A stretch of DNA of 16,024 nt from NCBI GenBank assembly GCA_964402985.1, contig CAYOET010000095.1:1-16024 (forward strand). Direction: 5' to 3'. This document shows positions 8,680-15,689 of the stretch, piece by piece. Under the pieces are notes generated by a model. It was not told the DNA's origin and made no database searches. It saw nothing but the letters and a program-made list of their open reading frames with translations. Positions within the stretch are counted from its first letter, which is position 1. Each line of letters begins with the position of its first letter. Both the position numbers and the translations under genes were made by a program. This DNA comes from JADYYB01 sp964402985. GTDB taxonomy: Bacteria > Pseudomonadota > Alphaproteobacteria > Rhizobiales > Kaistiaceae.

Positions 8680-9252
8680 TCAGTTCGCGGCGAGGCCAGC
8701 GTCTAGGGCGAGGTTGAGAAGCAGCACGTTGACGCGCGGCTCGCCCAGGAAGCTCAGTGTACGCCCCTCGATCTGGCTATTCACCAGCCGCTCAACGGCT
8801 TCAGGCGGAAGACCTCGGGCCGAAGCCACGCGCCAAACCTGCAGGCGGGCCGCTTCTGGCGAGATGTGCGGGTCGAGGCCGCTGCCCGAGGCGGTGACGA
8901 GGTCGGCCGGAACCGGCTGGCCCCCGGCTTCCGAGGACAGGGCGGCAACGCGTTCCTGTACCTGGCCGATGAGCGTGGCGCTGGTCGGTCCGAGATTGCT
9001 GCCGCTCGACGCGGCCGCGTCGTAGCCGGCGCCGGCCGCCGACGGACGGGGGTGGAAGTAGCGCGGGTCGGCGAAGCCCTGGGCGATGAGCGAGGAGCCG
9101 ATCACGCTGCCCTCTCGCTCGAGGAGGCTGCCATTGGCCTGAAAGGGGAAGATCGCCTGCGCGATGCCCGTCATCGCGAACGGGTAGGCGATGCCGGTGA
9201 GGACGGTCATGAAGAGGAGGATGACGAGAGCAGGACGGAGTTGCGAGATCAT
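8680..9252 (-). CDS. kdpC: KdpC, subunit of the high-affinity potassium-transporting ATPase
   Basis: The protein has 190 residues, the usual KdpC length. A single N-terminal membrane helix (about 7-28, in QLRPALVILLFMTVLTGIAYP) anchors a periplasmic domain. Family hallmarks are visible: GSVIGSSLIAQGF, then DPRYFHPRPSAAG, SNLGPTS, and ASGSGLDPHISPEAA, followed by a C-terminal PRVNVLLLNLALD. KdpC stabilises the KdpFABC complex and helps K+ capture. The ATG at 9252 is 11 nt after the kdpB stop, with GAGAG upstream as ribosome site. The open frame extends further 5' into kdpB, but that part is out-of-frame shadow sequence. Confidence 0.97.
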   Translation of the reverse strand: MISQLRPALVILLFMTVLTGIAYPFAMTGIAQAIFPFQANGSLLEREGSVIGSSLIAQGFADPRYFHPRPSAAGAGYDAAASSGSNLGPTSATLIGQVQERVAALSSEAGGQPVPADLVTASGSGLDPHISPEAARLQVWRVASARGLPPEAVERLVNSQIEGRTLSFLGEPRVNVLLLNLALDAGLAAN

Positions 9253-9263
9253 GGTCGAGTCTC

Positions 9264-11291
9264 TCACGCGAGGCCGATGGCGTTGATCAGGAGATCGATC
9301 GCCTTGATGCCGATGAAGGGGACGATGATGCCGCCGAGGCCGTAGATGAGGAGATTGCGGCGGAGGAGGCTCGCGGCGCTGGTCGGCTTGTAGCGCACGC
9401 CACGCAGCGCCAGCGGGATGAGGGCGATGATGATGAGGGCGTTGAAGATCACCGCCGAAAGGATGGCGCTGTCCGGTCCGAGCTGCATGACGTTGAGGGC
9501 GCCGAGGCTCGGATAGGCGGCGACGAAGATCGCCGGCAGGATCGCGAAGTACTTGGCGACGTCGTTCGCGATCGAGAACGTCGTGAGCGAGCCGCGGCTG
9601 ATCAGGAGCTGCTTGCCGACCAGCACGATCTCGATGAGCTTGGTCGGGTCGCTGTCGAGGTCGATGAGGTTGCTGGCCTCCTTGGCGGCCGGCGTGCCGG
9701 CGTTCATCGCGACGCCGACATCGGCCTGCGCGAGGGCCGGCGCGTCGTTGGAACCGTCGCCGCACATCGCGACGAGCTTGCCCTGGTCCTGCTCGGCGCG
9801 AATGAGCTCGAGCTTCTTCTCCGGCGTGGCCTCCGCGAGGAAATCGTCGACGCCGGCCTCAGCCGCGATCGCGGCGGCCGTGAGGGGGTTGTCGCCGGTC
9901 ACCATCACTGTACGGACGCCCATCCGGCGCAGCTCGGCGAAGCGCTCGCGGATGCCGGGCTTGATGACGTCCTTGAGGTGGATGACGCCGAGGGGCCGCT
10001 TGTCGCGAGCGACCAGAAGCGGCGTGCCGCCTGTCCGGGCGATCGCCGCGACGATGCGCTTGACGTCCGGCGTCGCCGCAACGCCGGACCAGGCGAGGAC
10101 GGCGTCCTCGGCGCCTTTCCGCACGTCCGATCCGTTCTTGAGGCGCGCGCCAGAAAGGCGGGTGTGGGCCGAGAAGGGAATGAAGTCGGCGATCTCAGCG
10201 CCGGTCAGGGAAACCCCCTCGCGCTTGGCGAGAACGATGATCGACTTGCCCTCGGGCGTGTCGTCGCTGACCGAGGCGAGCGCGGCGGCCTCGATGAGTT
10301 CGCGCTTGTTGACGCCCGGCAGCGGCTCGAAATTCGCCGCCTGCCGATTGCCGAAGGTGATCGTGCCGGTCTTGTCGAGGAGGAGCGTGTCGACGTCGCC
10401 CGCCGCCTCGACCGCGCGGCCCGACTTGGCGATGACGTTGGCCTTCACCAGCCGGTCCATGCCGGCGATACCGATCGCCGATAGGAGCCCGCCGATCGTT
10501 GTCGGGATGAGCGTGACCAAGAGGGCGATGAGAGCGACCACCGGCACGAACGCGCCGGCGTACATCGCGAAGGGCTCGAGGGTTGCCACGACCAGGACGA
10601 AGATGAGGCTCATGCCGACGAGGAGGATGGTCAGCGCGACCTCGTTCGGCGTCTTCTTGCGCTCGGCGCCTTCGACGAGCGCGATCATGCGGTCGAGGAA
10701 GCTCTCGCCCGGCTTGGCGGTGACGCGGACCTTGAGCCAGTCGGAGATCACCCGCGTGCCGCCGGTGACCGCCGAGCGGTCGCCACCGGACTCGCGGATG
10801 ACGGGCGCCGACTCGCCGGTGATCGCCGACTCGTCGACCGAGGCGATGCCGTCGACGACCTCGCCGTCCGCCGGGACGATATCCCCGGCCTCGATGAGGA
10901 CAAGGTCGCCGAGGCGCAGCGTACGGCTCGACACCATCGCGTGTTCCTTGCTGTCCACGCTGGCGAGCCGCTTGGCCTGGGTCTCGGCCTGGGTCGAGCG
11001 CAGCGTGTCGGCGCGGGCCTTGCCGCGTCCCTCGGCCATCGCCTCGGCGAAATTCGCGAAGTAAACGGTAAACCACAGCCAGGCGGCGATCTGGCCGACG
11101 ACCAGTGCGGTCGCGGAGCCGGCGAAGAGGTCGCGGACGAAGAGGAGCGTCGAGAGCGCCGCCACCACCTCGGTCACGAACATCACCGGGTTCTTGGCCA
11201 TGACGCGTGGGTCGAGCTTGACCGCGGCGGCCTTGAGGGCCGGTCCAACGATGCGCCGGTCGAAGAGAGACAAGTCCTGCTTGAGGGCCAT
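9264..11291 (-). CDS. kdpB: KdpB, catalytic P-type ATPase subunit of potassium uptake
   Basis: This is a full-length P-type ATPase of 675 residues that hydrolyses ATP to drive K+ import through KdpA. The actuator loop TGES is at 158-161; the serine matches the inhibitory phosphorylation site known in E. coli KdpB. The membrane motif IPTTIGGLL is at 262-270. The phosphorylation motif DKTGT has catalytic D306. Nucleotide-domain KGA lies at 392-394, TGDN at 465-468 and the hinge motif GDGSND at 511-516. The C-terminal helices follow. All catalytic residues are present, so this copy is the working subunit. It starts 8 nt after the truncated kdpB-like gene; the ribosome site (GAGTAGAA) is modest. 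Confidence 0.98.
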   Translation of the reverse strand: MALKQDLSLFDRRIVGPALKAAAVKLDPRVMAKNPVMFVTEVVAALSTLLFVRDLFAGSATALVVGQIAAWLWFTVYFANFAEAMAEGRGKARADTLRSTQAETQAKRLASVDSKEHAMVSSRTLRLGDLVLIEAGDIVPADGEVVDGIASVDESAITGESAPVIRESGGDRSAVTGGTRVISDWLKVRVTAKPGESFLDRMIALVEGAERKKTPNEVALTILLVGMSLIFVLVVATLEPFAMYAGAFVPVVALIALLVTLIPTTIGGLLSAIGIAGMDRLVKANVIAKSGRAVEAAGDVDTLLLDKTGTITFGNRQAANFEPLPGVNKRELIEAAALASVSDDTPEGKSIIVLAKREGVSLTGAEIADFIPFSAHTRLSGARLKNGSDVRKGAEDAVLAWSGVAATPDVKRIVAAIARTGGTPLLVARDKRPLGVIHLKDVIKPGIRERFAELRRMGVRTVMVTGDNPLTAAAIAAEAGVDDFLAEATPEKKLELIRAEQDQGKLVAMCGDGSNDAPALAQADVGVAMNAGTPAAKEASNLIDLDSDPTKLIEIVLVGKQLLISRGSLTTFSIANDVAKYFAILPAIFVAAYPSLGALNVMQLGPDSAILSAVIFNALIIIALIPLALRGVRYKPTSAASLLRRNLLIYGLGGIIVPFIGIKAIDLLINAIGLA

Positions 11292-11299
11292 GGTTCTAC

Positions 11300-12007
11300 T
11301 CAGAGTGTATCGAGGGCGGTGGCGAGGAAGAGCGTGAGCGCAGCCGCCCCGCCGATCAGAAGGTCGAAAGCGGCCTGGTGCATCGCGTGACAGCGGAGGC
11401 CGCGGGCGGGCTCGCGGTGGCCCGACTCGAGGTCGATGACCCTGACTTTAAGCCAGTGCGAGACAAGTCGTGTGCCACCGACGACGAGGTCTTCCCCGCA
11501 CGCCGCGCGGCGCCACACCGGGATCAGGCTGCCCGAAATCGCGGAGTCGTCGACATAGCCGACGCCGTCGACCACCTCGCCGTCGCGCGGGACGATTTCG
11601 CCCGCGCGCACGAGGATGACGTCGCCGGCCTTGAGGCAGGAATTCCAGGCGAACTCGTTGACCGATCCGGTCGGCTCGGATGCCCGCCGGGCGAGGATCT
11701 GCGGCTGCTCGCTGCGCAGGCGGCGAAGCCGGATCCACCGCCGCCGCTCGACCGCCGCATCGACGTAGTTGGCGGCGAGGATTAGCAGCCAGGAAGCAGC
11801 GGCAGTCGCCGCGAAGAGGAGTGCCTCGCGCGACCCGGACGCCACCTGGACGAGGGCAACCGCGGTCATCACGACGGCCAGGGCGCCGATCGCGAGAAGG
11901 GCCGGACTGCGCGCGAGGTTGTGGGGGTCGAGACCCCGGGCCGCCGCGGTCAGCGCCGGGCCGACCACTCGGCGGTCGAAGAGCGGTATGTCGGCGACGA
12001 TGATCAT
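11300..12007 (-). CDS. Truncated KdpB-like protein (membrane + actuator region only)
   Basis: This 235-residue frame is a divergent paralogue of the first third of KdpB. DRRVVGPAL, AGEIVPRDGEVVDGVGYVDD and VGGTRLVSHWLKVRV line up with the downstream KdpB almost without gaps: KdpB residues 1-190 and this protein's residues 1-190 share numbering. It keeps the first two membrane segments (about 36-58 and 62-82), the actuator domain and a final hydrophobic helix (about 212-233), then stops. TGES is replaced by SGSL at 158-161. There is no DKTG, no nucleotide domain and no C-terminal helices, so it cannot be an ATPase. The ATG at 12007 has GAGGTGG about 8 nt upstream and lies 10 nt after kdpA; kdpB follows after 8 nt. 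The frame is uninterrupted, which argues for a retained small protein, but a decaying duplicate cannot be excluded. Confidence 0.75.
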   Translation of the reverse strand: MIIVADIPLFDRRVVGPALTAAARGLDPHNLARSPALLAIGALAVVMTAVALVQVASGSREALLFAATAAASWLLILAANYVDAAVERRRWIRLRRLRSEQPQILARRASEPTGSVNEFAWNSCLKAGDVILVRAGEIVPRDGEVVDGVGYVDDSAISGSLIPVWRRAACGEDLVVGGTRLVSHWLKVRVIDLESGHREPARGLRCHAMHQAAFDLLIGGAAALTLFLATALDTL

Positions 12008-12017
12008 CGCCGCCACC

Positions 12018-13724
12018 TCAGAAGCTCTCGCCGCCGAGCATCGCGGCGTGCTCGGCAAACGGGCCGAGGGCGAGCGTCGGGATGAAGGTAAGGCCATCGA
12101 CGACGAGGATCACGGCGATCAGGAGCACCACGAAGAGCGGCGTGGTCGTCGGGAAGGTGCCGGAAGAGGCGGGGACGGTCTTCTTGGCCGCCAGCGAGCC
12201 GGCGATGCACAGCATCGGGACAATGAACACGAACCGGCCGAGCAGCATGGCTATGCCGAGGAGCGTGTTGTGGAAGGGCACGTTGGCGGTGAAGCCGGCG
12301 AAGGCCGAGCCGTTGTTCCCGGTCGCCGACGAGTAGGCGTAGAGGATCTCGCTGAAGGCGTGCGGGCCGGCATCCTGGACCGTGCCGAAAGCGAGCGGCA
12401 CCTGGGTGACGATGGCGGTGAAGCCGAGGACGCCGATCGGCATCACCAGGAAGGTGATGATCGCGAGTGTGACTTCCTTGGCCTCGATCTTCTTGCCGAG
12501 ATATTCCGGCGTGCGGCCGACCATCAGCCCGGCCAGGAACACCGTCAGGATCACGAAGAGCAGCATCCCGTAGAAGCCGGAGCCGACCCCGCCGAACACG
12601 ATCTCGCCGATCTGCATCTGCAGGAGCGGGGCAACCGCGCCGAGCGGGGTAAAGCTGTCGTGCATCGAGTTGACGGAGCCGTTGGAGGCGGCGGTCGTGG
12701 CCGTCGCCCAGAGGGCGGATTCGCCCACGCCGAAGCGGACCTCCTTGCCCTCCATGTTGCCGACGCTCTGGTCGACGCCGGCGGAGGCGAAGAGCGGGTT
12801 GCCTCCGATCTCCGAGAAGTAGGTGAGGCCGAGGGCGCCGATGAAGAGCACCGCCATCGCCGCGAAGATCGCGACGCCCTGGCGCATGTCCTTGATCATC
12901 TTCCCGAAGAGAAACGGGAAGGCTGCGGGGATGAGGAGGATCGAGAGCATCTCGATGAGGTTGGAGAGCGGCGTCGGGTTCTCGTAGGGATGCGCCGAGT
13001 TGACGTTGAAGAAGCCCCCGCCGTTCGTGCCGAGCTGCTTGATCGCGATCTGCGAGGCGACCGGCCCCTGCGCGATGACCTGCTGCCCGCCCTCGAGCGT
13101 GCTGGCGTCGACATAGGAGAGGAGGTTCTGCGGCACCCCCTGCCAGGTGAGGAGGAAGGCTTCGAGGATCGCGAGCGGGATGAGGATGAAGAGGACCGAG
13201 CGGGTGAGATCGACCCAGAAATTGCCGAGCTCGCGGATCTGGCGCCCCGCGAGGCCGCGGATGATCGCCACCGCGACCGCCATACCGGTGCCGGCGGAAA
13301 CGAAATTCTGCACCGTCAGGCCAGCCATCTGGCTGAAATAGGAGAGCGTGGTCTCGCCCCCGTAGGACTGCCAGTTGGTGTTGGTCATGAAGCTGACCGC
13401 GGTGTTGAACGCTAGGTCGGGCGACAGCGCGCCGAGCGCCTGCGGGTTCCACGGCAGAAGATGCTGGAGCCGGAGGATGGCGTAGAGGAGGATGAAGCCG
13501 GCGAGGTTGAAGGTCAGCACGGAGAACGCGTAGCGCGTCCAATGCTGGCCCTTGGCCGCGTCCACGCCTGACGCCCGGTAAAGGATGCCCTCGACCGGCC
13601 TGAGCACAGGCGAGAGCCACGTGCGCTCCCCCCCGTAGACTTTCACCATGTAGAGGCCGAGCGGCCAGGCAAGCGCGACGAGCAGCGCGCCGTAGGCGAT
13701 GAACGCGACGAAATCCGTAGCCAT
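12018..13724 (-). CDS. kdpA: KdpA, potassium channel-like subunit of the Kdp ATPase
   Basis: This 568-residue polytopic inner-membrane protein of the K+ transporter superfamily forms the K+ selectivity filter. Four pore-loop signatures are visible: TNTNWQSYGG (114-123), LGTNGGGFFN (231-240), TAASNGSVN (344-352) and SATGNNGSAF (466-475). The N-terminal (ALAWPLGLYMVKVY, about 17-30) and C-terminal (LALGPFAEH) regions are typical. Length matches the family. The start ATG at 13724 lies 9 nt after kdpF, with GAGAG just upstream. No defect is seen. Confidence 0.98.
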   Translation of the reverse strand: MATDFVAFIAYGALLVALAWPLGLYMVKVYGGERTWLSPVLRPVEGILYRASGVDAAKGQHWTRYAFSVLTFNLAGFILLYAILRLQHLLPWNPQALGALSPDLAFNTAVSFMTNTNWQSYGGETTLSYFSQMAGLTVQNFVSAGTGMAVAVAIIRGLAGRQIRELGNFWVDLTRSVLFILIPLAILEAFLLTWQGVPQNLLSYVDASTLEGGQQVIAQGPVASQIAIKQLGTNGGGFFNVNSAHPYENPTPLSNLIEMLSILLIPAAFPFLFGKMIKDMRQGVAIFAAMAVLFIGALGLTYFSEIGGNPLFASAGVDQSVGNMEGKEVRFGVGESALWATATTAASNGSVNSMHDSFTPLGAVAPLLQMQIGEIVFGGVGSGFYGMLLFVILTVFLAGLMVGRTPEYLGKKIEAKEVTLAIITFLVMPIGVLGFTAIVTQVPLAFGTVQDAGPHAFSEILYAYSSATGNNGSAFAGFTANVPFHNTLLGIAMLLGRFVFIVPMLCIAGSLAAKKTVPASSGTFPTTTPLFVVLLIAVILVVDGLTFIPTLALGPFAEHAAMLGGESF

Positions 13725-13733
13725 GATGGTCTC

Positions 13734-13823
13734 TCAGAAGCGCTCGGGGCGAACCAGGGCGTAGGCGAGGTAGGCGAGGAGGAGGACGGCGACCGCGCCG
13801 CCGAGGATGAGGTCGAAGGTCAT
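13734..13823 (-). CDS. kdpF: KdpF, small membrane subunit of the Kdp ATPase
   Basis: A 29-codon frame encodes one hydrophobic helix (about residues 4-22) followed by ALVRPERF, the recognisable KdpF ending. KdpF is a lipid-like stabiliser at the KdpA/KdpB interface. It starts 10 nt after the upstream 27-codon ORF and ends 9 nt before kdpA, exactly where kdpF belongs. GAGGGCGA provides a ribosome site. Confidence 0.93.
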   Translation of the reverse strand: MTFDLILGGAVAVLLLAYLAYALVRPERF

Positions 13824-13833
13824 CGCTTCGCCC

Positions 13834-13917
13834 TCACAGCCGCTCGCTGGCGCGCACCGAAAGCGCCGCTAGAGCGAAGAATCCGACCGTCAATGCGATG
13901 TAGAGGAGGTCACCCAT
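13834..13917 (-). CDS. 27-residue membrane microprotein at the head of the kdp operon
   Basis: The frame ATG at 13917 to TGA at 13834-13836 encodes MGDLLYIALTVGFFALAALS, then VRASERL: one transmembrane helix (about 4-20) with a basic/acidic tail. It is tightly spaced (10 nt) before kdpF and co-directional, so it is probably the first gene of the operon. I recall similar tiny LLY-ALT-FFAL proteins before kdpF in other proteobacteria, usually annotated hypothetical; I cannot check this here. The ribosome site is weak (GGGGC about 6 nt upstream). It may be a further small partner of KdpA or KdpB, or a leader peptide. Confidence 0.7.
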   Translation of the reverse strand: MGDLLYIALTVGFFALAALSVRASERL

Positions 13918-13993
13918 CGGAAGCCCCGTTTTTCTCGGGCACCGATCTAGGTCGGGAGCGCGCAAAGGTGCCATTCGGATTGCGACCTCAGGC

Positions 13994-14011
13994 CGTAAGG
14001 AACGCGTAAGG
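13994..14011 (-). promoter_or_regulatory. 7-4-7 bp direct repeat upstream of kdp, candidate KdpE operator
   Basis: On the minus strand the site reads CCTTACG-CGTT-CCTTACG: two identical heptamers with an 11-bp repeat period. This is the arrangement bound head-to-tail by OmpR/PhoB-type regulators, the class of KdpE. It lies 76 nt upstream of the first ORF of the kdp operon. No convincing -10 element is seen after it, though several AT-richer stretches are possible. Assignment to KdpE is by family architecture and position. Confidence 0.5.
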
Positions 14012-14029
14012 AGGCATGCGGTCCACGCT

Positions 14030-14125
14030 GTGCCCGTTCCCTACGTGTGGTTGGGAACGAGCGTCGAGGAGTCGCGGGTCCTCGAGCGGCTGGACGAGTT
14101 GCGAAAGGTGAGGGCGGAGCTCCGG
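14030..14125 (+). pseudogene. Fragment resembling phage Gp37/Gp68 (DUF5131) family protein
   Basis: One frame reads VPYVWLGTSVEESRV and then LERLDELRKVRAELR over 32 codons. This resembles the internal WLGTSVE motif and following helix of DUF5131 (phage Gp37/Gp68-like) proteins, which normally continue RFLSxEPLL. Here the similarity stops exactly where the right-hand 205-bp repeat begins. There is no start codon context and no upstream part in frame, so it is at most a relic. The similarity is short, and I rely on remembered motifs. Confidence 0.5.
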
Positions 14126-14322
14126 ACCTCCTCGAGGACGGCGCGATGGGCCCGGTCGTCGAGGCGGCCCAAGCGAGCCGCTTGATGGCGGTCCTGCCGC
14201 GCGTCCTCACCCCGGAGCAGACGCTTCCCCCGGCCCCCTCATTCGCGCCCGAAGCCGACTGGTACACCGCCCAGCTCTGGCTCACGATCGACGGCGTCCT
14301 CCTCTCGATCGCCTACGAGTGA
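14125..14322 (+). pseudogene. Headless C-terminal remnant of the vWA gene
   Basis: The frame encodes the final 65 residues of the vWA protein (DGAMGPVVEAA through LTIDGVLLSIAYE) with four substitutions. The signal peptide, SH3-like and vWA domains are missing. The frame can be opened further left to a GTG at 14047, but the added residues have no resemblance to the vWA protein and overlap the DUF5131-like relic in another frame. A functional product is therefore unlikely. Confidence 0.85.
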
Positions 14323-14329
14323 GGCAACC
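14125..14329 (+). repeat. Right copy of the 205-bp direct repeat
   Basis: This is the same-strand copy of 3218-3422, with mismatches at 14135, 14145, 14172, 14212 and 14314. It contains the last 65 codons and stop codon of the vWA gene plus the seven following bases (GGCAACC end). The outer sequence to the right (GGAGCCCGCC) has no counterpart after the left copy. Confidence 0.95.
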
Positions 14330-14331
14330 GG

Positions 14332-14350
14332 GAGCCCGCCTTTGCGGCTC
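14332..14350. terminator. Imperfect hairpin between convergent units
   Basis: GAGCCCGC-CTTT-GCGGCTC forms a 7-bp stem with one bulged C. It lies between the remnant of the vWA gene and the DUF1007 gene that reads toward it, about 65 nt past the DUF1007 stop. No T-tract follows on either strand. Confidence 0.25.
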
Positions 14351-14415
14351 ACATCTGCAACCGGAACGATCGTCGGGCCGCGTAGCTGGCGTGGGACTTC
14401 CCGACGGCCCGGCGG

Positions 14416-15063
14416 CTACGGGCACGCGAGCACTGCCCTCACGGGATATCCTTCCGCGGCGTCGGGCGTCAGCGCGGCCCCTGTCCCGGTTGCGGAAACG
14501 AGCGCGCGCGCGGCCGGATCGTCGGCGATCCGGTCCCTGCGAACGAGCCTGCAGCCAGCCGGCAAGTTGACTGCCTCGAGCGGCGGCGAGACCCATGAGA
14601 CCGCGAAGTTCAGCTCGCCGTCATAGACGTCGATGCCTGCCGCATCGACCGCGATCGGCTCGGCGATGGGCAGCGTGAACCCTACCCTCACGCGGTAGTC
14701 CTCGACGCGCGCCGCGAGGTCGTCCGGCGCGCCGAGCCCGACCCGCTCCCCGCCGGCGACCACCTGCGTGTAGAAGCCATAGGGGGCGAGGGTCCGCGCG
14801 ATAAGGTCGGCCAGCGACCGAAGCTCGGCATCGTCGAGCTTTTCGTCGCGATTGGCGTCGGCCTGAAGCCGCAAACTGTCGCCGAAGTCATTGTCGAAGG
14901 CCCATTCCTCGTGGACTCCGGTCAGCCGTCTCGCTTCGTCGAAGATGACGGTGAGCGAGGCGTCGATGAAGGCGTGCGGATGCGCATCGGCGGTCGGCGG
15001 CAGGCCGGCCAGCGTCGCAACTCCGAGCACCACGGCCATCCTCCGCATCGACCTTTCCTTCAT
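14416..15063 (-). CDS. DUF1007 periplasmic protein with EF-hand-like loop
   Basis: This 215-residue protein has an N-terminal signal peptide (core about 9-22; likely cleavage after TADA at residue 27), leaving a mature protein starting HPHAFID, the usual DUF1007 beginning. Residues 69-80, DANRDEKLDDAE, fit a 12-residue EF-hand metal loop (D69, N71, D73, K75, E80). DUF1007 proteins are commonly encoded beside nickel/cobalt transporters, so a periplasmic metal-delivery or accessory role is likely; the biochemical role is not established. The ATG at 15063 overlaps the upstream stop as ATGA, indicating translational coupling; ATG 15048 is an alternative start. It ends the HupE-anchor-DUF1007 unit. 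Confidence 0.85.
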   Translation of the reverse strand: MKERSMRRMAVVLGVATLAGLPPTADAHPHAFIDASLTVIFDEARRLTGVHEEWAFDNDFGDSLRLQADANRDEKLDDAELRSLADLIARTLAPYGFYTQVVAGGERVGLGAPDDLAARVEDYRVRVGFTLPIAEPIAVDAAGIDVYDGELNFAVSWVSPPLEAVNLPAGCRLVRRDRIADDPAARALVSATGTGAALTPDAAEGYPVRAVLACP

Positions 15064-15689
15064 CGCGTCTGCGCGAACGGACCGCCCACGTCGAGCCGTC
15101 CCGGCGTCAGCTCATAGAACCCGCTGAGCTTGATGCGGACCACGAACGGCGAGGCCCCACCGCCCCGCCGGAAATACCACCCGTGGATGCCGGACATCGG
15201 CGCCACCAGTGAACCGCTCATCTGACGCGCGGTTCCACTCCGGTAGTTCATGACCTGGACGGGCCCCGGAAGCGTTTCGGGGGTGCGCGCGGCATGGCCG
15301 TGGAAGTCAAAGTAGACATCCGCGTCGGCCGTCCACGAATAGACCAGCGTTTGCCCCGGCTCCATCGTCACCTTGTATTCGACCTCGGTGAACACGCCTC
15401 GGCCGTTGCCCTGCACCTCGAGGACGATCTCGTCGCTTCGGTACGGCACGGCGTAGACCCGCTCGATCTCGGCCGGCGCCTCGCTTCGCGTTTCGACCAG
15501 CACCTCGGCCGGCATCCGCAGCCGATCGAGGCCGACGGCGCGACCGAACCCGGTGGGGTCGATCCCGTACTCCGCCGGCAGCACGACCAGAACCACGATC
15601 ACGCTCGCCGCGACGAACGCGGCCGCGATCTCCGCGAGGAGGCGCCCGGAGGAGGGGAGGTTCGCGGCGGGAGGCAAGGGCTTGGTCAC
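15060..15689 (-). CDS. Membrane-anchored periplasmic protein ('transmembrane anchor protein' type)
   Basis: The 209 residues contain one N-terminal membrane helix (about 19-38), then the segment LPAEYGIDPTGFGRAVGL, which I associate with proteins annotated 'transmembrane anchor protein' found beside HupE/UreJ genes. The remaining periplasmic part is beta-rich, with VEYKVTMEPGQTLVYSW, FDFHGHAAR and MSGIHGWYFRR; the histidines could bind metal, but this is speculation. Translation begins at GTG 15689, which overlaps the stop of the HupE-like gene (GTGA), and ends overlapping the DUF1007 start (ATGA). The function is unknown; the coupling suggests it works with the membrane transporter. Confidence 0.8.
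   Translation of the reverse strand: MTKPLPPAANLPSSGRLLAEIAAAFVAASVIVVLVVLPAEYGIDPTGFGRAVGLDRLRMPAEVLVETRSEAPAEIERVYAVPYRSDEIVLEVQGNGRGVFTEVEYKVTMEPGQTLVYSWTADADVYFDFHGHAARTPETLPGPVQVMNYRSGTARQMSGSLVAPMSGIHGWYFRRGGGASPFVVRIKLSGFYELTPGRLDVGGPFAQTR

Larger units (their letters stand above)
3218..14329. mobile_element. Putative decayed genomic island bounded by 205-bp direct repeats
   Basis: The span is defined by the two direct repeat copies. Inside are an NYN-LOTUS gene, the 3' remnant of a phage-type integrase close to the left repeat, a complete kdp operon, and a short phage Gp37/Gp68-like remnant touching the right repeat. Tyrosine-integrase elements often insert at the 3' end of a gene and carry a copy of that end, which would give this layout: an intact gene on one side and a headless 3' copy on the other. 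A 205-bp repeat is long for an att core, so a segmental duplication or a homologous-recombination event is a real alternative. No intact integrase or transposase remains. The boundaries are observed; the mechanism is inferred. Confidence 0.4.

Noticed and set aside
6194..9025. 943-codon open frame on the + strand opposite kdpD
   Set aside because: It is antisense to a full-length KdpD with all motifs. Its translation is Arg/Asp/Gly/Glu-rich low complexity, typical of a frame shadow in GC-rich DNA.
11769..13415. 548-codon + strand open frame opposite kdpA, extremely Glu/Arg/Asp-rich
   Set aside because: It is a mirror of hydrophobic KdpA codons and has no independent domain signature.
13940..13990. 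TGGCAC-TTTGCG on the minus strand upstream of kdp, resembling a sigma-54 promoter
   Set aside because: Only 7 bases separate the GG and GC doublets, whereas sigma-54 promoters need about 10.
14047..14322. 91-codon open frame from a GTG ending in the right repeat, as a functional small gene
   Set aside because: Only the last 65 codons resemble the vWA protein. The rest is unrelated and the start has no support, so it is treated as a remnant.
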